Shown here: in pieces, positions 11,511 through 24,688 of the stretch
How positions within the stretch are numbered: the first letter of the stretch is position 1
How the letters are laid out: each line of letters starts with the position of its first letter
Origin: Himantopus leucocephalus
Taxonomy: Eukaryota; Chordata; Aves; Charadriiformes; Recurvirostridae
NCBI GenBank assembly: GCA_003993805.1
Contig: RSEF01000002.1
Location: 2,050,564 to 2,114,563 of the forward strand
Direction of reading: 5' to 3'
DNA length: 64,000 nucleotides
Notes under the pieces: generated by a model
What the model saw: only the letters and a program-made list of their open reading frames with translations
What the model was told of the DNA's origin: nothing
Databases searched by the model: none
Program-made: the position numbers and the translations under genes

Positions 11511-13520
11511 GGGGCAATAGTCGTAACCCAAGGCTCCCGATAGATTTTCCTAGCCTCTACCGCGACTGAATTCAAGCTGCCTCTCTGGAACCGAGTTAGT
11601 AGATTGTTGCAGGGACCATCTTTTGGGGTCTGTCTTCTTTAGCCAGGCAAAAGCTGAGGTGCTCAACTGGGACAAGAAGGTTTATGCAATGCTAATCGGT
11701 TGTAATGAGACCAAACTGGGCAAACCATGGGTGAGCACCTAGGCTGCACTTCTGCCAGTGGGAGAATAAATGTCACCCAGTAGCTGTGTACAGTCCTAGC
11801 TCCAGAGAGGTTGGAAACTGCCTCCTGCTGTCAAATTGGGGTGAAAATGAGTTTCCATTGCAAGCACACGAGCCTGTTGATGGTACCCAGAGGTATGTCA
11901 GCCTGGCTTAATCAAGCTGTGCACTTGCCTTGCTGTTATCTACCTGTGGGTAGTGGGAGGCATGCAGAGATCCCGAGATACCCCAGGCATCAAATGGACA
12001 TCTCTGCATCTGAACATGGATTCAAAGAGCAAAAATTTTGTACGTGAATGTGCTTCAGAAGAGACCAGGAGTGACCCCGTACATTAGGGAGAATTTGGTG
12101 CAAATGGGAGATGTCCTTTAAGGTTTGTTTTCTGAATTGGGAGTTCACCTGGGTTAAGAGAGTGCCTGGCACCAGCCTGCTGCCATTCATTTCTTTCCTC
12201 AGACAAACCTCATTACATCTCAGAGCCATGCCAGAGCTCTGGAATTCATGTTTATTCATGAAGGAGAGTTATTCTCTGCTGCTTCCTAGATAAGCTTTGA
12301 CCATAAATTTGCTGTAAGTGTAGATATGACTCAAATAAATGTTTTCTTGTGCTCTAGTCTGCCGGTTCTGCAAACCACTGTATACCTGTGCCTCGTGACA
12401 ACCTGTTTTCTGTTTATTAACCGTTTAAAGGGAGAGGAAATGAAGGCCTGAACTTTGATTCACATTTAGCGGAGACAGTGGAAAATGTTACCACCTTCTG
12501 CAGCTGTGGTGGGGTTTCCTAACCCACTGCAGCCAGGACTGTGTAAGTGGTCTTCAGCCACTTCTTCTGAGTCAGAGCCTTTCAGAGGAGGGCTCTGCAG
12601 AGCTCAGCTGAGGCTGGTGCAGCCCTTGGCTTGCACTTGGGGCCCTTGGCTTGCAAAGAGGGAGGCTGAGCTGTTGGATGTAAAGATCTGAGCCCCAGCA
12701 TGTGGCCAAGAGCATTCAGCCCATTCATTGATGCTCCTCCTTGAGCAAGACTTCAGGAGCCCTCTTCAAGAGGGAGAGAGGCGGCTGCTAGTAATTACAC
12801 TAATTGCATGCTTATCTGAAGCAAGGTTAAAAGGCAGCTTTGTTAGAGTTGTGAAGGATTTCTCCCCATAGCCCTCCAGAAGAAGATATTTGGCTCCAGA
12901 GAGCACTTCATGATCTACCAGGCAACAGGAGGACAAAGCTGAGTGTCTGGAAGTCACAGTTAAAATAATTGAAAAGGAAAAAAACTCTTTTATATATACC
13001 TATAATGATGTGAGTTTCAAGAGTGTACCTGATTACCCAGGGACATGGTAAATACTACTGCCCTGAAAAAGTCACTCGCTTGTTTTTACACTGCTTCTCC
13101 AGACTCACTTGTGCTCCTTTCCAAAGCAGAGCACAGCTCTTGGCAGTGTGTGTTCCTTGGCTTTCGGTAACAAGCAAATGAGCAGAGGAGTTCTTTGGAT
13201 TTAAATGGAGCTGAACGGTAAGTGTATTCATGGCTCATTTCTACCTGCTGCCTTGGGTAGGGCTTAATAAATACCTTTGTATCCTCCCTGCAGATAATGA
13301 GTGCAAGGGACAAGACAAAATTTATAATTAATTAATGGAGAAGCACTTAGCAATCACCAAACATGATTTGATCAGGCAAAATGTTATCTTTATTACATCC
13401 ATGAAGGCCAAGTGGTGCCGCAGGGATGACAGGGATTTCCCTTTTCCAAGGCATATCGCAGCTGTTTCTGCCCTCACGTAGTTTACTTAGGTACTGGTAT
13501 GTCATAGTGATGTGACTCGA
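11511..13520. other. unique non-coding stretch
   Basis: No gene or repeat family recognised. A short direct repeat of gcccttggcttgca occurs at 12622-12635 and 12642-12655, a 20-bp period duplication. Open frames are all below 100 codons. Confidence 0.65.
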
Positions 13521-14030
13521 GGTCCCACCCCAAGTACTGTGTTCAGTTTTGGCCCCCTCACGACAAGAAAGACATTGAGGGGCTGGAGCGTGTCCAGAGA
13601 AGGGCAACGAAGCTGGTGAGGGGTCTGGAGAACAGGGCAGCTGAGGGAACTGGGGTTGTTCAGCCTGAAGAAAAGGAGGTTGAGGGGAGACCTTATTGTT
13701 CTCTACAACTATTTGAAAGGAGGGTGAAGTGAGGTGGGGGTCAGTCTCTTCTGCCAAGTAACAGGTGACAGGATAAGTGGAAACGGCCTCAAGTTGCACC
13801 AGGGGAGGTTTAGATTGGATATTAGGAAAAAATTCTTCACCAAAAGGGTTATAAGGATTGGAACAGGCTGCCCAGGGCAGTGGCTGATTCACCATCCCTG
13901 GAGGTATTTAAAAGATGGGTAGATGTGGAGCTGAGGGACATGGTTTAGTGGTATCTTGGCAGTGTTAGGTTAACGGTTGGACTTGATCTTAAAGGTGTCC
14001 TCCAGTCAAAACAACTCCATGATTCTATGA
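13521..14030 (+). mobile_element. CR1 LINE, 5'-truncated, plus strand
   Basis: The copy starts in the ORF2 C-terminal region (gtactgtgttcagttttggc, then agaaagacattgaggggctgg), passes gttgttcagcctgaagaaaa and aggtttagattggatattag, and ends with gattctatga at 14021-14030, the CR1 tail. A plus-frame peptide includes [19 protein letters not shown], typical of the ORF2 C-terminus, but the frame is broken. The 182-codon minus-strand frame across 13347-13895 is antisense to this element and not a gene. The 3' part (gagggacatggtttagtgg) places it in the same subfamily as the fragment at 39496-39670. Confidence 0.95.
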
Positions 14031-16555
14031 CTGAATATTGCCAGCCAACCCCCTGATTCCAGCAGTTTGCCAGAGTAAGGTCTATCAGTTTTGGAGAAAG
14101 AAAACCGTTTTCTGGAAGGGTATTTGATAAAGGTTGTCTCTGTCCTGGTTTGGATGGACACAGACTTTTGCCTGATGTTGCAATGGGCTGATTACAGGGC
14201 GAGCTGCAAGCGTTAGATTAGAAGTGCAAAGCATCTTGCAGGTATCAATCTTTGTATTGTTCTAGTTCATTAAACTCGAGTTACTCATGCAGACCCTCTT
14301 CTAGTCATTGGAGAGAAGATAACACCTCCAAAGAATGATTCATTTGCTGAACTTTAGATAACCATCCCACGGTGAAGTGAAGTGCCAGCCAGGGCTCTGG
14401 TTTCCATTAGCTTCTTCAGGTTTACACGTCTGACTTTTAGATGCATAAATTTAGGGATATGAATCCCACCTTTAAAACCTGGACCCTTCCAGCAGCTGCA
14501 CAAATAGTGTCAGCATGTCTAGGGGGAGCAGTAGGGAAGGATGATGTTGGAAGAGCTCATCGGCTGATACGAGAGGTCTTCGCAGAGGCAATAATTTTTA
14601 AAGATCCACTTTGTGTGTTTTGCAAGGCCAGTCTTGTGTGTCTTCACTTTATTTTCATCAGAAAGAGTTTTTGTTACAAAAGTGAACCCCTAAAAGCTTT
14701 TTTCATGCATCACGGGTGGTGGTGGAAAATTCTAACCCAGGAAAAGATACAGATCACAAAAATTCTCAAAGTGCGTAGTTCAGGACATTTAAAAAGCCAT
14801 CGGATACTATCACCTGGTATTTTATTTTGCATTATAAGCTGTCCTGAGGTAATGGGTGCACTGTAATTTATTGAGGTTGATGGAAGTAAAGATTGTAGAA
14901 CATGAAAGATCCTGTCATGAAATCATCTATTTTCCATGGGCAGAATATCTAATATCTTAATACCTTTGGAGCTGCTGGCTGTTTGGCGGCAGATAAGTAT
15001 GACGCTGTGGAAACTGAGCTTTGCACCTCATATTAGAAACCTGAAAACGGAATTTTAATGAACGCTACAGAAGAGCATGCACAAAGATACCGTCAGTGAT
15101 TCGTTTTTTCTCAGGCTCCAATAAACTCACCTCAGGACTTCATTTAAAAAGTTCTGTTTGCTCATGAAAGAAGGAAGGAAAAACCTGTAAAATAACTTTG
15201 AAAGAGAGCTGAGGGGTTTTTTTTCATCTTCAAAGCATTTTTGTGTGCTCTCTTTATTGATCTGAGACAGCGTGCTGCCACAGACTGATGATGACACCAG
15301 CCTTTTTCTTAGCCCAAGTAGTAAAAGGTGATTTAAAGGAGGAATTTCAGATCAGGATATAATTACTGAGAAATGCAGCTTGACAGTGGTTTTCATAGTT
15401 CTCTTTGCTTGCATGTGAAGAGTATTTTCTCAAAGCTTTCTTCTTCATATTCTAGTTTCTCTTGTTAGGCTGTTGACCTTAACAGCAACACATTAGTCAC
15501 ATTTGGGGAAGTGTTGCAATCTAATAGGGCATGACAAATAACCGAGAGCAGAGGTGCTATAAAAAAGTGAAGTCTGTTGACAACCCATCTATCTAACCCA
15601 GGCAGCGACTGAAGTGCCTGTCTGTTGGAAATTTAAAGGGAAAAAAAAAATTGTTTTCGAAATTCTAGTAAGAACTGTAGTATATGTAACATGTTGAGGC
15701 AAAAACACATCAGAATTTTTTTAATTCAGGTCTGCCAACTCCTTTTGGCATCAGTGCTGTTACATTATTCAACAGTGCAGCATGTATGTGATATCTTTTG
15801 AGAAAGCAGAAATAAAAGGGCAAAATCAGAACCACATATTATAACTCTGTGGAAGAACACACCTGATGATTTTTTCTCTCAGAAAGTTTTTGTTTTATTC
15901 GAAAAAATCTTCAGAAATGCTTAATTTTAACAAAATCCTGAGTTTTCTCCCTGAAGTTAGCTCCATTGGTTATACCTTCATTTCTAGCTTGAATTGCTAG
16001 GAGTGCACCACATTGCACCACCCTTCCACAGAGAGCATCTCCTGGAGACAGCACTGTCCCTCCTCAGCCTCCAGGAGTGTTTTGCGCCTGCTCCCTTTCT
16101 AAGGAGCAAAACTGCTTCTTGAGAATGGATTTGTCTCCTGATCCCTTGATTGTCAGCTGTTGTCCCCTTCCTGCTGAGCACACCCCCTGCACAATCATCT
16201 CATTNGTTGTCCCCTTCCTGCTGAGCACATCCCCTGCACAATCATCTCATTTCAAGGGGAAGAGAAAGCTGGTGACAGAGGTTTGGGGGAAGCAGAGCAG
16301 GGAGGGGAGTATGTCTCATGTTCAGACCAGGTGTTTTAATGCAACAGGGAGAGATAAGGGCAACAAAGAGAGATATTTAATTAGGCATTTCTGCCTTTTT
16401 CATCTCAAAAAGGGCACTGTTCTCTATTAACTCTGATTTGCCTGGTTCTTGGACCCATCTGCTGCTCTTTCTGTGCTGATTTCTGGAAAATTACAGACAC
16501 CACCAGTGCTGAATTTCAGGGGCTGGGAAAGCTGAAAGCTACATGTTTAAAGAAA
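14031..16555. other. unique non-coding stretch
   Basis: No gene recognised. The 141-codon plus frame at 14441-14866 resembles no family I know. A lone tgtcctggttt at 14141-14151 resembles an LTR start, but no matching LTR body or end follows. The single-N duplication at 16159-16251 lies here. Confidence 0.65.
16159..16251. repeat. 46-bp near-perfect direct duplication around one N (probable assembly join)
   Basis: Copy one is 16159-16204, N is 16205, copy two is 16206-16251. Both read gttgtccccttcctgctgag at the start and end ctcatt; they differ at one base (cacaccccct against cacatcccct). The 117-codon plus frame at 16077-16430 crosses the N and is lengthened by the duplication. Confidence 0.85.
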
Positions 16556-16655
16556 NNNNNNNNNNNNNNNNNNNNNNNNNNNNNNNNNNNNNNNNNNNNN
16601 NNNNNNNNNNNNNNNNNNNNNNNNNNNNNNNNNNNNNNNNNNNNNNNNNNNNNNN
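16556..16655. other. assembly gap (100 N)
   Basis: Exactly 100 N, a conventional placeholder for a scaffold gap of unknown size. The flanks (left end tacatgtttaaagaaa, right start ttgcgtgaagatactag) do not overlap and neither is a recognised repeat. Confidence 0.98.
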
Positions 16656-18840
16656 TTGCGTGAAGATACTAGTGTGGCCCTAGGAGAAATATAAAGAGAG
16701 TTGACCACCATCCAGCAGGGCTAAAAGCTCAGACCTTCCTCCCTTTCATTCCCAACTGTCCCCAACAGTAACCCAGTGGAGAAGTTCTCCTAGAAATCTT
16801 CACCCATCCAAGTACATAACCTCATAAAGCTATGAGAGAAGCACAGGTGGATATGTCAGAGCAGAACATGAAACATCTGAAGAGCATGAGTGGAATATTC
16901 CAATTAAAAGGATCGACTTGATACAAGCAGACTAAAATCTTGTCCTTGGTCTCTGGGGCAAGTGCAAATTATCCAACTCCCATTGCTCACCTCACTCTGT
17001 AGGCTAAAGATAGTAATAATTACCTACCAAACTCCCAGGAGAGTTAAGGATTAATTGCTTCATAGTACTCAACATTTATTTTCACACAATCAATGCCACT
17101 GGGAGCAGAAAAATAAGCTTTGCAATTACTATTATGTATCCACAGGGGACCATTCACTCACGAAGTACTTGGATAAAACAGTTTTCTTCAAAATAATTAA
17201 AAAAAAATAATCTTATTTCTGTTTGGACAGAAAAAGAGAAAATCTTTGGGCTCAGGAAAAACAAACCAAAAAACCCTATGCAAACAAACAAGCAAGAACT
17301 TTCTCTGAACTCAAGATGGCAGTCTGCTGGAAATAGAATGAATTAAGGTGAGTAGAAAACCATGCATTATTAAACCAGTGCTATTTACACTGGGAACATA
17401 GTGAAACAGCTCCAGGGTACATGATGTGCTAAAGGCCCAGAGGAAAAAAGGTGTTGTCCTCTCCCTCCCTACTTTCTCCTTAGAGCTTTGCAGAGCAAAG
17501 GAGGAGAGAGGAGGCAGTAATGGCAGTGGTATGTGTGCAGAGAGCTGATACGCAGAGTACCTAGCATCTCTACAGCCATATTGCTTCAGATAAACTGTGT
17601 CCAGGGGAGGTAGGTTTCCTCCCAGGCTGCGGCCACCATGAAGAAGCATTTTGCTCTCAGAAAGAAGAGCCTGGCAGCAGAAGCCCCACGAAGCAGGGCA
17701 CCCAGCTCCTTGACTGACACCAGAGATTATACAAGCTAAAAGTTTGGGCTCAAACACGGCGCTCTAGAGACTGAGATAAAGGCTCCATCTTATCATTAGA
17801 GGACATAAGATAGCTGATGTTTTTGTGGAGGAGGCAGGAAATGGAACATTTTACACAGCCTGGTCCAATGCATCACAGAGCTGCTCTGTACAGAGAGTAT
17901 TTGCTGCTGGTGTCCATAGATCAAACCCCACTTTCTGACTGGGAGATGAGAACCTTTGTGGCTAATACGATGAACTGTGTATAAGACCTTACCTGCTGAA
18001 AACAGGGATTTCTACACTGTAACGAATTTCTGTGGTAAATGTTCATTTATGTTGAAAATAAATGTTGCAAGTCATGGTGTAAACTGACATGGGCAATACG
18101 TGGTGAATAATAGGTTCAGGACTCTTCCAAGCTGTCTGCTTGCACCGGTTCTCCAAGGTCCCAGATTTCATTCACCTCTGGCTTTACCAACTGTGGACAA
18201 AATCTCCAAAACCTGTGAGACTGGACATGTCCGAGTTTGCTGGGAGCCTGAAAGCAGTTTTGAGAAGTTTGAACTGCTGTATTTGTCTCAGCAGGAATTA
18301 AAGTGGAAAAAAACCGACATTTCAAAAGGTAGCGTTGTTTATTGCCTTCATGCTATTAATGAAGATCTGCGTGGTCCATCCAGCTGGTTGGGGCACTGAG
18401 AGTGCTGGAGCCCTGACAGGTCTGGCAGAGCCCTGGGAGGACACTGGACTCTGATTTATGGGTAGCCAGACCCCGGGAAGGAGGTGGAGAGCGGGAGTCA
18501 GTGCCCAGCAGAGCATTTGTGGCCACACTGTAGACCACTATCCTATTTTGTAACACCTTCTGGGCTGAGTTACCTCCTTCTCTTTTCTAAGTCCTACCCC
18601 AGCATAGGGAAATGTCCAGCTGGCGTCTAAATACACCAGGACGCTCACTGGGATTTGTCTGTCGCAAGAGCTCCTGCGATTTGTTTTTTATTATTTATTT
18701 CCACCCCTCTTCCAAAATGAACAGCAAACTCAGCCTGCCTTCATTCCCCTCCTTTGCATGCAAAGAGGGAGCTCTTTCATCTCAGCAGACAACGGCCTCG
18801 GTCTTTTCAGCTGTGTTGCAGTCAATTGCTTGCACAGGAG

Positions 18841-18979
18841 CGGGAGGCTTGGCTGGCGGCTGGCCAGCCGTGCGGTACGCCCGGGACACGCAGGGTCCAT
18901 CCCCAGCAGGCATCGGCCGGGCAAACGGCGCAGAGATCGCAGGGTCTCGCTGGAGCGTGGGGCTCAGCGATGGAGACCG
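18841..18979. promoter_or_regulatory. CpG-dense patch, possible promoter, enhancer or first exon
   Basis: I count 16 CpG dinucleotides in about 139 bp, including the stretches tgcggtacgcccggg and catcggccgggcaaacggcg, giving an observed/expected ratio near 1 by hand. The surroundings are AT-rich and almost CpG-free. It is too short for the usual CpG-island length rule. The overlapping open frames on both strands over 18612-19138 follow from the high GC content. CpG retention suggests the patch is unmethylated in the germline or recently derived. No TATA box or clear initiator is visible. It could also be a fragment of a GC-rich repeat I do not recognise. Confidence 0.35.
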
Positions 18980-21900
18980 GGAGAGAGGGGAATACAGCCC
19001 CCTCTTCCCTCCAAACTGAGGGGTTTTTTTTGCAGCTCAGTAGGGAACCACCTGAGTCTGAAACTTGCTGGGTCTCTAGCATACATCTTGGAAATCTGGG
19101 TGTTTCCAAAGAAAAAAATTAAATCAGAGACACTCTGAGCGGTTAGCGTGAAGGTATCTGGCTGCTTGGAGGGCTCTCCTGTGAGCACACTGTCTCACAC
19201 CCCAAAAAATCCCAATGCCACTGTCATATCAGTGAAGAATGAATTTCTGCGGCCCCCTAATTTTATTTTTGGGAGCTGGTGAACACCCTTTGTAAGATTA
19301 TTGATTTTTGTTCTGTTTGTTTAGCTGGGATATCCCTTGTTTCCAACTCAAACCTGCTACTCAAAATCCTTCTTGCAGCAGAGAGATGAGAACAGCTCTG
19401 CTCAGAGTTACATCCTCTTGGAGAGGAAGAGTCCAACCAGGTATTATGGTTGGGAGCCGTTCCTCCACCCCTTCTTACTATGAATCAGATCTTAAAGAAA
19501 GACTCACTGTCTGCTGCAGTTCAGGTCTGTTGGCTGAGCTGCTGAATATCGCAGTTAAGGGTTTATGCTGCTTGCTTGATTCCCTCGTCTGATGCATTTC
19601 TCATGTATCTGCTGCCTCCAGGATATGTTTGTGCAAGCAAATTAAGCATCCTTACTATATGTTCAGCAAAATATTACATCTAGTAATGGAGAGAAGTGCT
19701 ATGTTCTAAGTCCCTTCAACGCGCATGAAAAATAAAACTCACTTTCTAGGGGGAATAAGAAATGACAGTTCATTGTCTTGAATGAGTGCTGTCTGGGAAG
19801 AATTTGTCTGACATAAATGTCATTTTCCAGACCATTTTGCTGTGGTTTTATTTTTTTTTTTTTTANGACGACTCTTCTTTTCTGGTAAGCATAAAATAGT
19901 TTCAGGCCCCAAACCTTCCAGACTGACTATACAGAGCAGGGACAGGGAAACCCTCTTCTAATCCAGGAGTATTTGCAGACTAAATCGTGTTAGATTTAAC
20001 TGGATTGACAACAACAGTCTTTCCACGGTTCCTGTCATTTTTTGACAGTGTAAATGCCAATGACATAATGTTATTCCAGAATCAATCATGTCCCCAGAGA
20101 GGTCCCCTTCTCTTTTTCCGTATCAAGAGATGAATGACAGTGAAGGAGTTAAAACGCATGGCATTAGTTTGGTGCCTGTGAATTACATCCATCTCTGGGA
20201 GGTTTGGCACTGGCTTTTTCAGGGAAAAAAGATTTACAAACTGAGGGTGCTCCTGTAGTCGTCTCAAAAATATCAGGCAAATAAAGACACGTTTCCCAGG
20301 GAGAGCTAAACATTATCCAAGAAGAAGACATAACATATGTAGAGGGAAGTGAAATGTTAGGCTCCAGTCCTTTTGCGTTAAGATAATGGCATTGAATTTA
20401 TTAAGCTTTCCTGATGTGTAGGCTCTGTGCTGCTGTCTCCTGTATTACCTGGTGACTCTGAAAGGGATTTCACAGAGAGATGATTGGACTTGCTGCAGGG
20501 CAGAAGAGTTTGGTACTGGGTTTTTCCTCCAAGGTGCTACGTTGCCGTGCCTTGGACTCTCTCCTCATGTATTAAAGGCTTGGCAAAGCCCCAGTGAGAT
20601 ACTCTAGGGTTGAACAAAGTTTTATTTGCTTCAACAAAAAATATGACCCTTGGCATTTATAACATCAATCTTCTCCTGAAACGCCACCTTATCTCTCTAT
20701 TTACACTCAGTCCTCTGTGTCCACTCTTTTCTGTGTCCACCTCTTGGACCGTAAACCCTTCAGAGCAGAGCAGTTTTTCATATTTGTGTTCCATGCTGCA
20801 ACACGCACATTTTGGTCAGCAAACAAGTACTTTGGTTAGGAACAGCAAAGAGTTCATGCTCCACGATTTCACGCAGGGTGGGAGTGGCATCTGTGTACCG
20901 GTTCATCCCGGGCTGGAGATAGCCTGAAAACTGGGCTGTTTGCAGTTGGTAAAGGAACAAATATTCTAATGCAAGCATTGAGGGAAGCATCAAGCATTCG
21001 TGGATGTGCTTATAGGAAATTTTGTTCTCAGCTACCCAAGTTTTTGGTCACAGGTAAGACAGGGGACTGACATTTTTAAACAAATACCTCTGCTGACCTC
21101 GCTGAGATCCTGCTATTTTCAGGCATTCATAGCAGGCAAGATTCCTGGGAGAAACTGGGGGTGATGGATGTGTTTTGCACATAAACCAACCCATTGACAA
21201 GAGCAGCTGGGCTAGAAAACTTACAATATCTTTTCCCTCTTTAATGCCACTAGATCTCTGAGGGTGAATTCAAAGGCAGCTGTGCCATATCTCACACTGT
21301 TTGGGGAGGTGAGTGGGTTGTACTCACTTTGCAGTGAGTCATCCCCATCTTGTTTAACTGCAGCTTACCAATTTTCGTTTGTTTATGTGTGTGTTCCAGG
21401 CATATCTGATCGATGATGCATGCGGCTCTGGAAACTTACTGCATCAAGTCTCCACGCTTTCCATCAAAGTTTTGCAGTAGTATGGGTGGAGACCACAGGA
21501 CACGGCATCAGATACGCAGATAAAATTTGCAGTTCTAAAGATGTTCTGCTTTACCCATTTATCCATGTCCAGGTCAAAGTAAGGTTCTCTGCTACCCTGT
21601 ATACTGGGGATGACTATAAAATGTGAGACTGTAATCAACTCCAAAATTAAATCCGGTCTTCCAATTTGCTTACAAGTGAGAAAATAATAATTTTAAACAA
21701 TATAAAGTTAACAAGGAATCTCTTAATTGGGGGTTATAATCAGCTAAGTCTTTATTTTAAGAAATTATCCAGTCAGGGAAAAAACCCCGCAGACTTGTTC
21801 TAAATTTCAGTTACTCAAATCCTATTGAACTGGTTGGGGTTACAGTAAGTGATTAAAGCTAAACTTCTGTTCAAACTGTTTCCTGTTTTGGGACTTACTC

Positions 21901-24670
21901 AGGGCTTTTCTGAGCTGGGTCAAAAGTGTCCCGGATCAGATAAATAGCAACCAGTCAGGCCCAGACAAGAGTCAAACGTCCTATAAAGAGTTAGGTATCC
22001 ATGGTGGCTGTTTCCTATCTTCTCTCTGCTGCCAGTGCATGCCACACTCGCAAACCACAGGCTAAAAAGTGCACTCTGCAAGGGAGATGGCTGGTTTTAA
22101 CTCTTTAGTGGCATTTCACTGCACGGAAATCCCAGTGCCACTCACTACATTAATTCCCGGGGGGTCTCTCCACGGTGGACATCCTCGGAGAGGTCAGGAT
22201 AGCAAAACTCAGCCTTGTGCACGCTCCACACCACCTGTGCTTTTCGTGCTGTGCAAGGCTTGGTCTATTCCTGGACAGCAAAAGGGCCCTGTAATAAAAG
22301 TCAGTATTTACATGTGTTTCTTTAATTGTAGCCACAAAAGCAAGCACACTCCCTGTCAAGAGCCAGCCTGTAAATACTGAAGTGTTATCACAGTGCACCG
22401 CAGTTTGCATCTTTAGATAATCTTCCGGCTTTACTGGAGCCACTGTGTCTTTTGTACATAAAAAAGAGCATTGCTCCCTTATACAACCTCTTTGTTGGGC
22501 TTTCTGGGTGGAATTTGTTTGCTTAAACACAAGCAGACAATGTCATTTGAGATACCCCATCATAGCTATGAGAGTGTAGCAAACACGGTACAGGATCTAC
22601 AGGATTTGCAATACATCTACGCTTTTCTGGACAGGCAACAAAGGCTGGGCAAGACAGAAGAAGTGTTAGAAGTGTTGCTCTTTCCAAATGTGGTTGTGGT
22701 TCTTGAGCTGTGGAGCAACATATTACAAGTGTTCATATGTCTCCCCAGGCTTTTAACAATCAACAGAAGTTTAATCACTTGAGCGCAGGGGATGATGTAG
22801 CTCATCTTGATGTAGACATCTGAAACAAGTCAGATAAATCCCCTTTGGAAAAAAACGATCTTTGTCCTTCAACAGTAATGCAGCTTAGGGTTGACTAGGT
22901 CAGGTGTAGAAGCCTAGACTGTGGGTGTCTAAAGCTAGGTCACATAGATTTCACTGGAATTCAGGGTTTTGTTTTCTCCAGCTGTGACTAGCTGAACAGA
23001 AAACATGTGTGACACCCACTCATCTGGATCACAGTCTAGACCTTTCTCCTTGGCAATGCTCTCATCTAGGAGTGCTTGGTCACGGCTAGTGATATCTCCT
23101 CCAGATGTGCCCTGTGCTCTGTTTTTGGCCATGTAGTAGGTCACTTCAGATGTTAAGATTGTGGACTCAATGGAAATCTTAATGCTGAAATGCTCTCAAA
23201 TACTGTGTTGTTGAGGGTTTAATTCAGAGAGATGGCACAGCCTGTGAACCAGGACCCTCATTCAAATCTGGTACAGTTCTTCACTCCAGCTTTTTCAGAA
23301 AGTTGACACTTCTTTTTATCCCTTCAATTTGCTTAGAGTTTAGGCTTACTTGTCCAATCCATAAAGCTGATAAGTGCAATAGTTATACAAACGATAACGA
23401 TCTGAGCTGAAATTATTTGCTTAGACTGACTTCTGCTTTGACTTGGGAAACAGGGAAGCAGTTACCTGTAGGCTACTTGAAAGGATCATCATCAGCTTGA
23501 AATCCACTTTTACAAGTATGATACTTTGGGTTTGGTACATAATTAAACATGATAAATTGTCTTAAAATCTGTAGATACATTAGTGTAACCATTTATATTC
23601 CACTCATTTCCAAAGCCTATCAAGACGTCTCCATTTCTCTATTGTTTAAAGAGAGGGGAAAAATAGAGGCAGATAGCTAAAAAATCTACGTTTGTCAGTA
23701 GAAAGATTGAAAAAAATTCCTTTTCTTACCTAGCCAGGGGTGGATTAATAATCACCTTGTGGAAGGAATCTGAAGAATATTTATAGAGGCTAAACCATAA
23801 AACCTTGACATGCTATGTACTCATGATCCTCTTTCATGTGTATTTCACAACAGTGATAATATTTGCAGAGACATGCCATGGAGATCTTGAGACAGCTTTT
23901 ATTTTCAGGCATATGAACTCTGCACGCACTGCAGTGAGCTCTGTGTGGCAAAATACTTTGACTGGCTGTGTGACTTCCAGGTCTGCTGCTCAACATCGTC
24001 ACAAGGTGTGTCTGCTCAGGGATCTATTTCTGGCTACTGGGCTGATTCACGTGGCACGGCAGGGAGTGCCAGGACTCTGCTCTCTCACGCTGGCCAGGCA
24101 ATCCCACCAGGCTGGGCTCCAGCACTGCAGAAAATTTCAAGTCCTTCATATTTGCACAGAAGGTGGTTTAAGAAAAGCACTATCTGGAGTTCAAGAGGTG
24201 GCTAGGCTGTCATGCAGACGGAGCCAGCATTCAAATGCTGGGTCTAATCAGCACACTATTTATATTCTCAGGCAATTATTCATGAGTATGCCACACTGAT
24301 AAGCTAGATCAACAGACAAAAACATTGATTACATTAGAGGTACCAGGGAAACCTCACACCAACATGATGAGAAATGAATCCAAAGCAGAACCCACCCTCC
24401 AAATCTGTCCAGACGTAAGGGAACACAGATTGCATCCTCAGAAGTGGACACCTTTTTCCACAATGATCTGAATCAGCTCCTGGAGGATGACCCTGTTTTG
24501 ATCTGAGCACGGTAGACCATGATCTCCCTCGACTGACAAACACACCCAAGGTGGGTCTCTCCAAGGAAGTGCAGTCTTATGTACAGTCTTGAACACTACT
24601 TTAGGAGGTGATAAATAGATCAGGCCTTTAGACTGAAAAGAAAGAATGAGGGAAGCATAATGCTCCTGAT

Positions 24671-24688
24671 AATTAATTAATTAATTAA
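24671..24688. repeat. (TTAA)n microsatellite
   Basis: About four and a half units of aatt in a row, 18 bp. A simple sequence repeat without functional evidence. Confidence 0.85.

Noticed and set aside
13347..13895. 182-codon minus-strand open frame
   Set aside because: It is antisense to the CR1 copy at 13521-14030 and reflects CR1 composition.
14141..14151. tgtcctggttt, identical to the start of the solo LTR at 44210
   Set aside because: The following sequence does not match the LTR and no matching end or target duplication was found.
14441..14866. 141-codon plus-strand open frame
   Set aside because: No recognisable domain; no splice or promoter signals.
17638..17739. 33-codon frame with a near-perfect Kozak context (gcggccaccATGa)
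   Set aside because: Only the start context supports it; no transcript signal and no family resemblance.
17311..17757. 148-codon minus-strand open frame
   Set aside because: No domain or supporting signal found; length compatible with chance.
18612..19138. Several overlapping open frames on both strands (up to 135 codons)
   Set aside because: Simultaneous opening of many frames is explained by the GC-rich patch with few stop codons.
21399..21577. Possible internal or terminal exon (ttccag acceptor, A/GTAAGG donor)
   Set aside because: Every phase between the two sites meets a stop, and the codons match no protein I know.
22471..22782. 103-codon plus frame with plausible protein-like composition
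   Set aside because: No domain recognised and no second exon or promoter; not distinguishable from chance.
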